Source: Solenopsis invicta
Taxonomy: Eukaryota > Arthropoda > Insecta > Hymenoptera > Formicidae
Direction of reading: 5' to 3'
Assembly: GCF_016802725.1 (NCBI RefSeq)
Contig: NC_052679.1
Span: forward strand, 18,283,635 to 18,347,634
Length of the DNA: 64,000 bases
Made by a program: the position numbers and the translations under genes. Within the stretch, counting starts at the first letter, position 1, and each line of letters starts with the position of its first letter. Below, piece after piece: positions 33,825-45,759 of this stretch. Under the pieces are notes generated by a model. It searched no databases, had not been told where the DNA came from, and worked only from the letters and a program-made list of their open reading frames with translations.

Positions 33825-34166
33825 AAATATCTTTGAGGAAAGTAGAACGTTATTCGATTTGAAGAAATTATTAGCCTTTCTAAAGTAAATAAATTATTTG
33901 TTCAATTTAAATAAATAATTTTTCAATTCAAAGAAAGTACTGACAGAAATGTAAGAAATAATTTAGTTCTGGTTTTAAGAATATATTTCTTTCATTTAAA
34001 AAAAGATTTGTGTTGCACAACTGTTCCTTAATTGTAATAAAAAAAACTATCAAAATATTTCTTCAAATCAAAGAAACTTTTTCTTTTTCAACCGTGTAGC
34101 AACGCACAAATTTCTCTGATTCAAACAAATTTTTCTTTTACTCGAAGAAATATTTCTCTGAGTGTA
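33825..34166. mobile_element. AT-rich palindromic element, family C-like, longer copy
   Basis: The left part (ATCTTTGAGGAAAG) and the right part (AAATATTTCTCTGAGTGTAC) are roughly inverted, with many internal GAAGAAAT / ATTTCTTC words. The terminal ACACTCAGAGAAA resembles the other family C members. Boundaries are approximate. Confidence 0.4.
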
Positions 34167-34821
34167 CATCAATACAGAATAATCCTCGTTTTCTAGTGTT
34201 CGATGTTCTTAGATGCTCGGCGCGACACTTGAAAATTTATTTTAGCGCGATTAGCGCTTGACAAGCGTCAGCGGCTCTGACTAACGCAATAATTTTTTCT
34301 TCCTTTTTTCCCCCCCCCCTCATTGTCTTTTGCGTTCCATAGCATCGCTTTTTTACGTCGCATCGTAATGCGACACGACGATTCCTCGACCGGTACTGAA
34401 AATCGATCGAACCCACTTTTAATCGCCGAGGAAAAACTTTCGACCTTTTTTTTCTGCACGAATTGCGTTATCGCGGCAAACCTTGCGTCACGATTCTCGT
34501 TGACGCATTGTGGCTGCAAATTGTAAAACGCTTTGAAAAGTAGCTGCCACTTGACGTCATCCGCGATCACCTATCTTATACGTGATTTTCTCGTCACGCG
34601 AACTGCATTGCGATTCTATTTGTCGCTCCAAAGCCGCGGGGTTTTTCCAAAAAGAAACATCGGTCGATAGGAGCTACATTTTCTTTTTTTTTTTTCATTT
34701 TTTTTTACTTGTACGTTGGATAACCTTATGCCTTAGCAAACTAGTATTTAAAACCTGTGTTTTTATCGAGTTTATTATTGACAGTAGAATACGCAAGAAA
34801 ATAGACTAAAAACATTTTGTT
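34167..34821. other. Unannotated intergenic DNA
   Basis: Mixed composition with short homopolymer runs (poly-C near 34310, poly-T near 34683). Nothing recognised. Confidence 0.6.
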
Positions 34822-34825
34822 TTAA

Positions 34826-35106
34826 CCCTCCGTGATCCTATTAGAGATTTGAAGACCTAGCCAAATTTCCAATTCTGAATTATTCTGCCTCAAATTCGGA
34901 CACGTATAAAAAAAAAACGAAAAATGTTTCGGGTCAAACAATTGTGAAATTGTATTCTGGAATGTTGGAAAAGAGGGTGTGTGTATATCAGAATTATTTT
35001 TTTAAATTTTTATTTTGAGATCTTTCCCCAGAAATTCTTTCAAAAACACCAGTGACCCTGTTAGATTAGAAAAATAGCAAAAAAAAAAACCGTTGGACTA
35101 CGGAAG
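34826..35106 (+). mobile_element. Non-autonomous TTAA-type element, family A copy 3 (best preserved)
   Basis: The element is 281 bases, flanked on both sides by TTAA (34822-34825 and 35107-35110). The left end CCCTCCGTGATCC is matched inversely by the right end GGACTACGGAAG. TTAA target duplication with C-rich termini is the signature of piggyBac-superfamily elements. No transposase frame is present, so it would depend on a source elsewhere. Confidence 0.75.
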
Positions 35107-35110
35107 TTAA

Positions 35111-37600
35111 TTTTACGTTATATTAATAATTTATATTATCACATTAATTTTACATTATAGTATTAATTTTCCTTTATCGAGATGTAGCGGTTGTTAGGTA
35201 ATATTTGACTTAGGGTTCCTGAGCGCTCCAGAGATAGGTCCCGAACAACGTAAACGCGAAGCATCGATCGGTGACGAGAGAGGCGTCTAAGCACCCTAAG
35301 GATCGTCGATAATCGGCAAACAAGCGGATAATGGACGGTTTCGCGTATACCACGCTGCTGTAACTCAATTACACCTGCGGGATATAATTGAAAAACCGAT
35401 TGGCGGTAATCGGACACGATTATGCTTCTGGACGCTATATCCGTTACGCGTTAAATGTTTACACTCTGTGATGGCATCGAGCTGCTGTTGTCGAGATATT
35501 ATTGCTGTGCTGTTACGGCAAAACGAGTAACAGCGTATGTGTAATATCATATGGCATTATATGACCGTTTAGTTTAAGGAAAAAGTGGTGTAAATCCTGT
35601 TTTGAAACGTCATGAATATTGATGAAACGCTGATATAAATAACATTCCATCGTATATCAATCTTGTAGTTTCAAAATTGAACGTAAAAAAATAACGCGGA
35701 TCACACCTACCGTGAGGTCTCTCGTTTCTCAAAAAATTGGGTAAATTCGAGATCCCCCCCTCCTGCCCCTAAAAAAAAACTCGGGATTCTTCAAAGCGCA
35801 AAAGCCTGCAAAATTTCGCATTAATATTGAATAGACTCTTGCGCAATGTTATCGCTTTAACAGCGAATGCATGATAGACGATAAATTTTTTAACTATAAA
35901 AATATGCAATTTTTTTACGCTACGCAGAAATGGCAGATTTTCAAAAATGTATGATATCGCTACCCGGCATCGCGTACATATTCAAATCCGCCAATTTATT
36001 CCGCACACGTATCCCCCCTACCTCTCCGCAGTCTATCTCTTTCATGGTATGCACATCCTACGAGTGCAACAGTCGTTTTACGAAATCAAACAATCTAGCA
36101 GAGTGCGATCCGCCTACACGATGTGAAAGTAATCGACCGATTTCAAAATTCGCATACTGTATTATTTTATAACCGTGCCGTACGTAAGCTTCCGAACTTT
36201 GCGATAAGAAGCGAAGATAAAGTTTCGCAGCTGCGATAATTAATCTTAAATTAGCAACCTCGTCATTCATTTATAGATTCTATGGCTGTCGTAATCTAAA
36301 TATACCTCGCATATGTAAGCAGCATATTATTATAAACTTAATGTTGCAACGCGACAGCAATCAAGGCCGGGATAGTATCAATGGAAGTCCGTCCGAGATC
36401 AAAGGAGGCCAAGTGTGGCCTTCGTGTCGTCGCTCGAGATTTTCAACGAGAGAGACGTGTTAATCCACGCCGATGCCCGGCTCGATCGGCAGGCGGGCTC
36501 GGCGGCGCACGACCACCAGTTTAGTAAACTCGGTTTTACGGTGCAGTTGGTACCTCGTTACGCGTTGCTTGTCCGAGATCAGGGCTGTGCAGCAGGGGAG
36601 GGGAGGAGCGACCGTACGATTCTGACGCAGTCACGCGGCTGCGAGAGGCACGCCGTGCCGCCGCTCCGCTTCACTCCGCTCCACGCCGCTCCACGCCGCG
36701 CCGCGACTGCGCCGGCACATTATGCCGGCTTGTGCGGCTCGTCGTCGTCGCTGCCACTACGGTGCGAACGACCTCGACTCGACTCGATTCGACTCCGAAT
36801 GCGCGCATGCATGCATCGGGTAGGAGTCGCCGGTCGGCACGCCGATAACGATAACCCTAGGGACGCTCGCGCGGCTCTCTCGGACGATCGATATTTTATT
36901 GTCAATATTCCGACATTGACATTATTCGCGGTGGAGCGCGAGTGGTCGGTGACCGAGATCGCGTCGGTGACGGACGCGATATACATCGTATATTTTATGA
37001 TTATGTTAAATACGGACTGTGTCCCAGAAACGGCGACCTTAACACACGACCGGGGACTCGCGATGAGGTCGCATTTTCGCCCGTTCGAAATCATTCCGAT
37101 GCTCGCTATCGAAATATCTTATTCGATCCAACTGACACAGAATTAAAATTTCCGCGAAACGTTATTATAATACTTGATCGCGATGACACGAAAGCTTGGT
37201 GTAAAGGCGAAAAGGCCGCTATTGTAATTGGAAAATTCTTTTTGCGCGTCACGATGACGCACATTTAAGGAAAAAGTCCACTTTGTGTGGACTCGGATTG
37301 AATATCTTTCAGATAGAAAAACACAGGCCGCGCCTACAGCCAGCCGGATATGTTATATTCGGGATATAATATTCCGGAATTTACAGGCGATAATAAATAT
37401 TTATCGGCCCCGAGTCTTTCCCCCTTGTGAAAAATCAAGGGGCTTGTATTCCGGTTGCTGAAAATTGCACGGGGCATTCCTCTATAAGAACATTGCACTC
37501 TCAGTCGGATCGGGCTGCGCAATATATCGCGATATAACGCTGTTTTGATGCCGTCCATCGTGAATAATGAATGGCGGAGCCGTTGGGGATGGAGACGAGG
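35111..37600. other. Unannotated region
   Basis: Mixed DNA. About 36400-36860 is GC-rich with degenerate CCGCTCCAC and GACTC pentamer repeats. A long open frame across 36415-37146 has no ATG at its start, no recognisable domain and overlaps these repeats, so I do not call it a gene. Confidence 0.55.
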
Positions 37601-37622
37601 GACAGAGGCGGCGAGAGACAGA

Positions 37623-37625
<3 letters not shown>

Positions 37626-37653
<28 letters not shown>
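37626..37653. repeat. GA dinucleotide microsatellite
   Basis: A GA run in an A/G-rich tract (37610-37680). Confidence 0.9.
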
Positions 37654-37659
<6 letters not shown>

Positions 37660-37661
<2 letters not shown>

Positions 37662-39176
37662 CAACGAGGAGAGAGGGATCAATACCGATGATGATCGAGA
37701 GCAGCGACGTGCCTCAGCAGTGGCTCTAAGTTCCTTAGAGCCGCCATGCTCGGCTTCGTTTTAGAGCGGTTGAACGGCCGCCCCCTCCCCCTCTCCTCTT
37801 GCCCTCTCCCCCTCGGTCGCGTGTGTTTTGCCGCGGAAATATTCGCGATTGGGTGCGCGAAACGTTCGCATAATATTTATATCGCTTTGAACGCGTTTAC
37901 CGTGTGCCCGCGGATTAACGATCGTCGTGACGGATTTGTTTTCCCGCTCTCCCGGGATAAAAGTCGTGCGAGCACATAAAAGGCCGAAGAGAAAACAAAA
38001 TAATGGAACTATAGGAACAACCGTTGTTTACGTTACGGCGGAAGTTTTCTACGTTTTAAATTATGTACCAGGCCGAAGGCTACAACCGAACGTACTATTA
38101 ATTAAGAGGGAGAGATTTCGAAAAAAAAAATTCCGCGTTCTTTACCGTTACATATAATAAATATTCATCGATCATATATTTCGTACTGACGGAATTTTGG
38201 TGCTCGTACTATATATATCTATCTACATATATATATAATACGTGTGCGTGTGTGCGCGTGCGTGTGCGTGCGTGTGTGTGCGTGCGTGCGTGTGTGTGCG
38301 TGCGTGTGTGCGTGCGTGCGTGTGTGTGTGCGTGCGTGTGTGTGTGCGTGCGTGTGTGTGTGTGTATTATATATATAAATATACGAATATATATATGTAT
38401 AATATATATCTCTATGGTCACGAATATCCGCCAGTACGGAATTTCGTCATTTATAAAGCCGCAAGGTCATCGACATTCCTACCGCGGAACCGGTACAACG
38501 AAATATTTTCAGAGTCGACGCACAGCAGCGAAGCCACTAAATTATCATCAACGACCGAGAACGATGTCCGATCGTATATTACAACGCTGTCTCCGTCGTC
38601 ATCCCGTCGAGTCGAATTGAGTCGAGTCGAGTCGAGTCGAGTCAGGCGCGGCGATTATTGTTCGGAAGCTGGAAACGTTCTCGCCACGTCGGGCAGGTCA
38701 GGGTGTGTCTGATCCCGGCGCGTGACTGGAATAGTAGCCGAGATAAAATCGATCGCGGCGATCGATAATTGGGACACGCGCGACGCGAACGGGTGAATTG
38801 GCGAGAGCGCGCGTGCGACGAGTCGTTCGAAATAACTCGCGCGCGCGCGACAATACGCGACTCTACAATTAAGTCCGTAGACACCCACTTTTTTTTCTGT
38901 TAACGGTCCTCTGAAACCCGAAGCGTAACAAAACACGCAATTAATCTCTTATTCTTCCGCCACATTCTACGTCTCGTTTCGATAATAACGCATAAACAAT
39001 GCGTGCCGGTAATTGTTTGTTTAATAAGCTGTCTCGTCATCGTGTCGAAAATGTCAAGTGATATTTAAACAGAACGGAGAATCAATACCAAATTTCTTGA
39101 TAAAAAATCCTTTCAACGAGCGTTCGTCGAATTAAAAATAGTATTCCGATCTCATTGGTATTTAGTTTTAAGAGTT
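37660..39176. other. Unannotated region with a GT/GC microsatellite
   Basis: Apart from the repeat at 38242-38366 and a GAGTC pentamer run (about 38622-38645), I recognise nothing. Confidence 0.6.
38242..38366. repeat. GTGC/GTGT microsatellite
   Basis: About 125 bases of alternating purine/pyrimidine GTGC and GTGT units, flanked by TA repeats on both sides. It is potentially Z-DNA-forming. Confidence 0.95.
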
Positions 39177-39180
39177 TTAA

Positions 39181-40299
39181 GGGGGACACTGATGGATAAA
39201 AAAAGTTGATTTTTTTTTAAATTTTATTTGAAAAAGCCTCTGCTGAAGATTTGTTATACAGTCCTGGAATAACAGACTAAGGCACATAACAAATTTTATT
39301 TTTCATTAAAAAGATATTCAAACTGAACGCGTTTCTCTCAAAAAAAAAAAAAAAAAAAAATTTTTTTTTTTTTACTTGGTTGACACGTTTTCTCAAAAAC
39401 CACTGAACCGATCGCTTCCAATTTTTAACAATATATTTAAAATGCATTGTTTACCGTTCGATCATAGGTTTTTTTTTTTTTCAAAATTTTAAACCATTTT
39501 TATTTTATCGTTTAAAAACGAACGAAATTTTTCCTGAAAATTGTAACCTCTGGTGAAAATAGTATGTTTATTCAACATTTAAGTGAAATGTTTATGAGAT
39601 GGGAATTTAAACATGGAATTGTTTGTGAGATGTTCACGACCGTTTGACAGACATTCGAAAAGTGTTGTATGTTTTCAGAATGTTACAAATGTTTGGAGAG
39701 TGTTTTATTAAAAGTGTCCCATGTTTTCAGAATGTTGCAAATGCTCAAAGGAACATTGCAACATTCTGAAAACATTTAACACTTTTCGAACGTCATCAAA
39801 CAGTTGTGAACATTTCATAAATAAACAATTCCATGTTTCAATCTCATAAATACTTCAATAAATTATTTAAAACTTTAATTGAACATCTATTTAACACTTA
39901 AGCAAACATCTTATAAATATATTTTTGACAGGAAACTGTCAATTTTTTGGCGGACTGCCATTTCGTTAAAAATTATTATGTTTAAAAAAGCAACGATCAA
40001 ACGATAGTCACATCATTTTGAGATTAAAGTGACACCAATCCATTTGTTTCGGATATCTAGAAATGAAAATATCATGTCAACCGTGAAGGACGGATTTTTA
40101 AATAAAACAGACTTTTTTAACGTTTTATTTCTTCGTGATAAATAAATATTTTTAACTCATTTTTAAAAATATATTATATAAAATGTTTATTATATAAAAC
40201 ATCCCATTTATATTATATTACATATTTAATGTAAGTTATTACTAGCACAATTGCCAAAGTCAACTCTATTTTTTTAACCCATCACTGTAGTGTCCGGCC
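39181..40299. mobile_element. TTAA-flanked 1.1-kb non-autonomous element with internal foldback, family B
   Basis: TTAA occurs at 39177-39180 and 40300-40303. The termini are inverted: GGGGGACACTGATGG on the left and CCATCACTGTAGTGTCCGGCC on the right, followed inward by AAAAAAAGTTGA and its complement. Inside, 39587-39853 is a large imperfect palindrome with an extra direct copy of its ATGTTTTCAGAATGTT word. A poly-A/poly-T hinge lies at 39340-39373. There is no coding capacity. Confidence 0.65.
39340..39373. repeat. Adjacent poly-A and poly-T runs
   Basis: Twenty-one A are followed directly by thirteen T, so the site is self-complementary. It lies inside the family B element. Confidence 0.95.
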
Positions 40300-40303
40300 T
40301 TAA

Positions 40304-41084
40304 GAATACTTCTGATAATGGAGACATCGTTAGAATAATCATTACACATGGCCGCAAAAAAGGGAATCCACTAACATACTTTAAAATGAGATAATATTAA
40401 TTTTGAAAAAAAATTAATTGTACTTGGATTTAAATAAATTTGGGTTAAGCAAACTTAATCGTCGTTAAACCCGGCGGACGTGTCGACGCGACGCGACTGT
40501 TTTAGAAACGGCGCGTTTCCCGCGGCGGCCGGGGGGCAGGGGGGAAAAAAGAGAGAAGCTTACGGATGTCGTGAGTGGAATATTTTACACGGATTTATCA
40601 TTAGCGCTTTAACGCGAATCTCTTGCCATTGTTGCCGCTCGCGATAATTGGCCGTTAATGTACTTTCTAACACCGAGTGCCGTAAGCGGTAAAGTGCACG
40701 CCGTGCGTATTGTTGAGTGCCTGATCGGGTCCCGATTCGCGCCTTTCCACCTTTAATTCCGAGGAAATGGGGGGACTCGAGTCGCTGGGAACGCGCCGTC
40801 GTCGCGCGGAGATTTTCTCACGCATAACGGACCAGACGGCGGCGCGGGCGCGGGCGCGCGCATTCGCGAAGCCGATCGCGTAATTAACGATTGACAATCG
40901 CAAGACTATACGACCGGCAATAGTTATTACCGCGAGATTGGAATTCGATTTCTCGAAAGTCGAATTGTGCAAAAGGAACTTTTTATCGATAGGTGTTATG
41001 AGGTTGTATAAATTAATTCGGGTGCCTTTACTTTTGACGTTTCGTAACTCTGATCTCAATGTAAATTTTTTTCTTGGATTTTTT
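40304..41084. other. Unannotated region
   Basis: The first part is AT-rich; 40440-40900 is GC-rich. No exon or element recognised. Confidence 0.6.
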
Positions 41085-41240
41085 TCTCCAGACCTAGCCC
41101 CGTCGAATTATTACCTGTTCCGATTGCCCCAACGTCACCTGGCTGACATACATTCGAAGATAGTGGAAGAGGTCCGAAAGAGTCTTGAAAACATAGTCGG
41201 TTCGAAGCTGTCAAACATTTTAAAAGTGGCACCGAATTAA
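41085..41240 (+). pseudogene. Mariner transposase C-terminal fragment
   Basis: The frame SPDLAPSNYYLFRLPQRHLA followed by a stretch of EVRKSL type is the C-terminal catalytic region of mariner-family transposases (PDLAPSDYHLF box carrying the third catalytic Asp). Upstream and downstream portions are missing and the sequence ends early at 41240, so it is a truncated relic. Confidence 0.75.
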
Positions 41241-42110
41241 TTTATACATCTGATAGTAAATCATTAATATTTCAAGGAAGACTTGATAGATGTGGCATAT
41301 AAATGGGATATTTTGAAATAAGAAACATTCGTCACCCGCATTATTCGTACACGTACGGCAGCTGTTATAGTCATTATTTATGTCTAATTGTACGCAACAG
41401 ACCGCCGTAAAGTTATATGATTACAAAACGTCGGGGTTAGATTAAAAAAAAAAAAAAAAACCGGGTAAATTGAAAAAAAAAGTATGGTCAGCGGACGCGA
41501 GGTGATGAAACTGCCGCCAAGTGGATCAAATTTCAAAATGCTAGCAATACTACAGGAAGCCGCGAAGTCACCGGCTTTCTCTCCCTTCGTTCGCGTCGCA
41601 AAAAAATTTTAAAATTCCGCGACTGTCGAGATACGCCGCCGGCGAAACCACCGTCTATGATTTAATGCCGGAGGAGGCAAAACTAACGCTCGCCATTCCG
41701 GCTGCTGCAGCAGCAGCAGCATGGTCCGCCTACGGAAAAGCGGAATGAGCGTGCGAGCGAGCGAGCGTGTGACAAAAAATCGCGACACGGGATGGAATCG
41801 GAGAGAAATCCCCGAGGGGCACGCTCGCCGATTTATTTTACGTGAAAGTTACTGGCGTAATGTCAGAAAGTTTGAAATCATTACACCTTGCTCGCTTATG
41901 TGCGTAAACGAAGGTACTCAATCGGGAGACGGTCAGATTAGCTCACGTCCCGCTCGTTCGGTCGGATATAGGATTTGGTAACCGCGCGGCGCTGACGTAG
42001 AAACGGAAAATAAATCTCACCTTGTCGCGCAAACTCAATTTTGAAATTAATACCTTTGCAATCGCATACAATTAAAGTCCCGCGGCTCGCGCTCGGCCGC
42101 TTACAGTTAC
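41241..42110. other. Unannotated region
   Basis: Contains a poly-A run (about 41443-41460) and a short GCA triplet run (about 41704-41720). No gene recognised. Confidence 0.6.
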
Positions 42111-42115
42111 CTTCG

Positions 42116-42116
<1 letters not shown>

Positions 42117-42162
<46 letters not shown>
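42117..42162. repeat. AC dinucleotide microsatellite
   Basis: Twenty-three uninterrupted AC units. Confidence 0.95.
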
Positions 42163-42164
<2 letters not shown>

Positions 42165-42690
42165 CACTTTTAATCGATACACACAGCGTCGTGTGTTCGT
42201 GTACACACACCGTTGAACTTGGAAACCGTTAGCTACGAAAAATCGAGCGATTCTCAGAAAAGGGGTTACTCATGCGACTCGACGTAATTTGCGAGAAGTC
42301 AGTACTGTATAGATTACAGTCAGCGGACAGTCCGCATAGATTTTTTTTTCTTTTCCCCTCGCGAATGTAATCTTTTAGGGTTGTGATTCATCGATATTCC
42401 CGCGGGATCGTCCGCGTTATTTTTACGATCTTGGCACTTGGCGGTGAGTAAAAATAACTGCGATTAAAGCCGTAATATAGCCGTGTCTATGCCTATATAC
42501 GTGAAAAGGCGTAAGCGGTATATAAGCGCCGTAAATTATTTCTCCGTGCGACGATGGAATGTCGTTAATTAAAAACGCAAATAGTGGTCGATCGATCTAC
42601 CCGCTATGGACGGCACGGAAGATTAAACGCTCATAAGGCTACGTAGCAAAACGGTCCCACACGAGATTGTATACTACAAACTCAACGCGA

Positions 42691-42931
42691 AAAGAACGGT
42701 TTTACTGAAGTATCTAAAAATTCAGCTGGATGCATATTTGTGAAAATAATTTTGTTAAGCCATCAAAATAATTATGTTGATTCACTCGAATTGGTCGATG
42801 GAATGTCAACATTTTTTGCAGTATGCTCATTATGCTTGAACATCCGTCATTATTTTTATGATTCGATAAAATTATTTTCAGATCTGTATCCAATTAAATT
42901 TTTAGATACGTTCTAAGTGAAATCGTTCTTT
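42691..42931. mobile_element. Foldback MITE, family D
   Basis: Long inverted arms: AAAGAACGGTTTTACT, GTATCTAAAAATT, then AAAATAATTTTGTT on the left, matched by AACAAAAT/AAATTATTTT, AATTTTTAGATAC and AGTGAAATCGTTCTTT on the right. It is 241 bases and non-coding. The target-site duplication is not clear. Confidence 0.6.
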
Positions 42932-43107
42932 CTGTATAGATAGTCTCTTGAGGACGCAAAACTGATAATTTAAGCGCACGGAAAACGACATTTTGAAAAG
43001 TTTAGCTATCTAACTTTATTCCATATTCACACATCACTCAATTACGTGAGCAATAGTTTCTTCAATTGTAATCATTATCGACATAATTAGTTTGTATTGA
43101 ATTTTTT

Positions 43108-43320
43108 TACTGAGAAAAAATTACTAAATTTTAATAAATATTTGTTTGAATTCTTGAATGAAATATTTATTTACGGTACATAAATATTTATTCAATAAAA
43201 GAAATGATAGTATAAATTACATTAGTTGATTCTTGTACTAAAAAAATATTTATTTACATTTAGCAAATATTTCATTGCAAGTATTCAAACAACTGTTTAC
43301 TAAAATTTTCTCTTACTGTA
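43108..43320. mobile_element. AT-rich palindromic MITE, family C copy 2
   Basis: The left end ACTGAGAAAAAATTACTAAA is inverted at the right end TTTACTAAAATTTTCTCTTA. The inner words TTTGTTTGAATTCTTG and CAAGTATTCAAACAAC also pair. It is homologous in end structure to 3211-3424. Confidence 0.65.
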
Positions 43321-45429
43321 AGTATAAACTTTATAATATTTTTATACTCATATATTTTTAGAATTCTTATCGCGAAACACTCTTTTTTTTATTTTTTCCA
43401 AGCTTAATTATAGAAAAATAATTATGCAATGTTATTTTAGGAATTACATTGTATTACATTGTACTTCTAAATTTTTTTTTCTAAAGATAAGTTTTATCTT
43501 GAAAAGCAATTATCTTATTTTTCAAACACGCTCGTACTCACAGTTAACAATCTTTCATTACTCAATAGAAAGATAAGCATACTAAGGCAATTAGGAGGTA
43601 TTTCACTTTAAATAGGACACGCTACATATTACCTATCATTATTAAAAAATTAAGCGCACGCTATTACGATATTTTTGGTGTCATTTGAAACGTCTTCGCG
43701 AACTATCATGGGAACGAAGGTCTAGATTATTACTTCAATTACAGTACTTATTATACAGTGAGACTTGAGTCGTATTGTCGCACGACCGGGCATGCGAGAA
43801 TAGAGAAATCTCTCGAATCTTCGCGTCCCCAAACAAAGTCGATTTGTGTTTTCTAATTGCCACTAATTGCGCACATGAGAGGAAGATTCACCGTTTCTCG
43901 GAGCAAAGATTCCATCGCAAATTTCGTGATTATACGTTGCGAGAGATCTTATGAGTACTCCAATTATTAATAAACGACCTCTACTTCGGTATAATTAACT
44001 AACGCTTAATTCAGTCATTTCCGCGCCTGTAGAGATATTCTGGATTAATATAAGATGTCCTGGAGGTACCAAACTTAATTACAATGCTCGATACTTCTCG
44101 AATGAATTTGAAATTAAATGTTAAACTTCACAAAATATTAGTGTTCTGTTACAAGCGACTTACAGGTGATAGAAAATACACGGCACTTATCTTGATTAAA
44201 TTTAACCTTCGGTGCAAGTATTAAGATGATAGAATCTTCTTATTTAAATCCGAATGGACTTTGTCATTGCGGAATTTTAATTGCTACGGTAAATAATGTG
44301 AATGATTAATAATTGCGACAAGTTCTCTCCCTTGAAAAATTCTTTCTGTAGGAAAAAAACCGCTTCGAAAAAAAAATTCTCCGAAGTTAAGTCGAGGAGA
44401 TTTCTAACTGCTCTGCCCGAGACACCCCGTATTACTCCTCGTGGAACTCTCCGTGAAAGTTCAGTTCTGTTCATCGGAAGTCTTTGTGCTGCGCCGAATG
44501 AAGAAGAAGAAAAAAAGATTGATACTTCGCAGCACTTCGGGGAAAGAGGGTAACGATTCTACAGTGTAAAACGAGAAAAGGAAAAGTCTTTTCTGCGTCG
44601 TACGTAGCGAGCTAAGCTGAGCGGTGTTACCGCCAGATTATCGATCGACGCGAAGCTTTTTTCCCGCGATTCGCTATATCTGGCCTAGCCTGGAAATTCA
44701 TTCGATTTGTAGAAACGACTGGCTCGATATCTTTCCAACAACGGCGCGCTTGAAACATTGAAACGCAACGAAAGACGAAATTATCGGTAATCAACGGCAT
44801 GAATTGCGCAATTTCGTCGCAACATATTGACTTCCTACACGGAAGCTCATTAGCGATATGGTTAACTCTTGATTACAATTTTCCAGTGGGGACGAATTTC
44901 TCGGTCGATCATAAAATTGTGTGCAATGTCGAACGTAATTCTAGCGGATAATTCGAGGGAACGTGAACTTGACAAGAGGATCCGAAATAACGTCGCGTTA
45001 ATATTTGAGCCTTTCGAAAGAGAGAGGAAACTCGAGTTTAATCGAACCAGACGGAGTTTTGAAAATTACGTTAAACCGTCTCGCCTTAAATTCTTTCCAT
45101 TTCCAAGTTCGATTAAATTTCCTTCGAAAGTAAATGATTCATTTGTTCATACGCCAGACAATTTCCCATGATGCTTAAGAAACGAAATTATTCCTGGGAA
45201 AATGTAGCGTTTTATCTCGCCGATATATAAGAGCAAACCAGAATAGCGTAAGGTATCTGTAACACTTTTGCGTCTTTCGTTTTGCAATTTTTAAAAGTAG
45301 GTCACGACGATCGTGATTCGCAATTAGTTTCTTAATATGGAAAAAAAATTAATTCGCCCGATTTACGCGCTGCTGCTCCGTGCGATTTTACTTTTACGCG
45401 ACTAAAAAATTTTTTTAGATAATCCTCAA
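43321..45429. other. Unannotated, mostly AT-rich DNA
   Basis: I found no recognisable exon or repeat boundaries here. Confidence 0.6.
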
Positions 45430-45702
45430 TTAATAATTAATCACTCTCTTCGTGGAATCTTCGCGAATTGTTTCGATACGCTCCACCATTTCGCATAATT
45501 TATAAGCGCAAAATCCAAAGATAGCTAAAAGAAAAAAAATGCGCGAGGATAATGGAATGTCCAGTAAATTACCAGTAAAACCAAGGCGATCCCTCATGAA
45601 AAAACAAGCAGAAAATATTAAAGATAACACGTAATAGATGTGCATACTACTTTTGTATTCATAATGTGTGTTTTTTTTTTCTTTTTTAAGAATCATACGA
45701 GC
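45430..45702 (-). CDS. Unrecognised small reading frame, possible membrane peptide
   Basis: From an ATG near 45702 the minus strand reads about 90 residues with two hydrophobic segments (MHIYYVLSLIFSACFFM and IFFLLAIFGFCAYKL), then KLCEMVERIETIREDSTKRV and a stop. Composition is more balanced than neighbouring chance frames. I recognise no family, see no splice context or promoter, and consider chance or an old gene fragment at least as likely. Confidence 0.12.
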   Translation of the reverse strand, partial: ARMILKKEKKNTHYEYKSSMHIYYVLSLIFSACFFMRDRLGFTGNLLDIPLSSRIFFLLAIFGFCAYKLCEMVERIETIREDSTKRVINY

Positions 45703-45759
45703 CATTAAACAGATTATTCGGAATCTTTTGCCTATTTTTTTTAATTTTATAATCACAAA

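Noticed and set aside
36415..37146. 243-codon plus-strand open frame
   Set aside because: It has no ATG at its start, overlaps GACTC and CCGCTCCAC repeats, and shows no recognisable protein segment.
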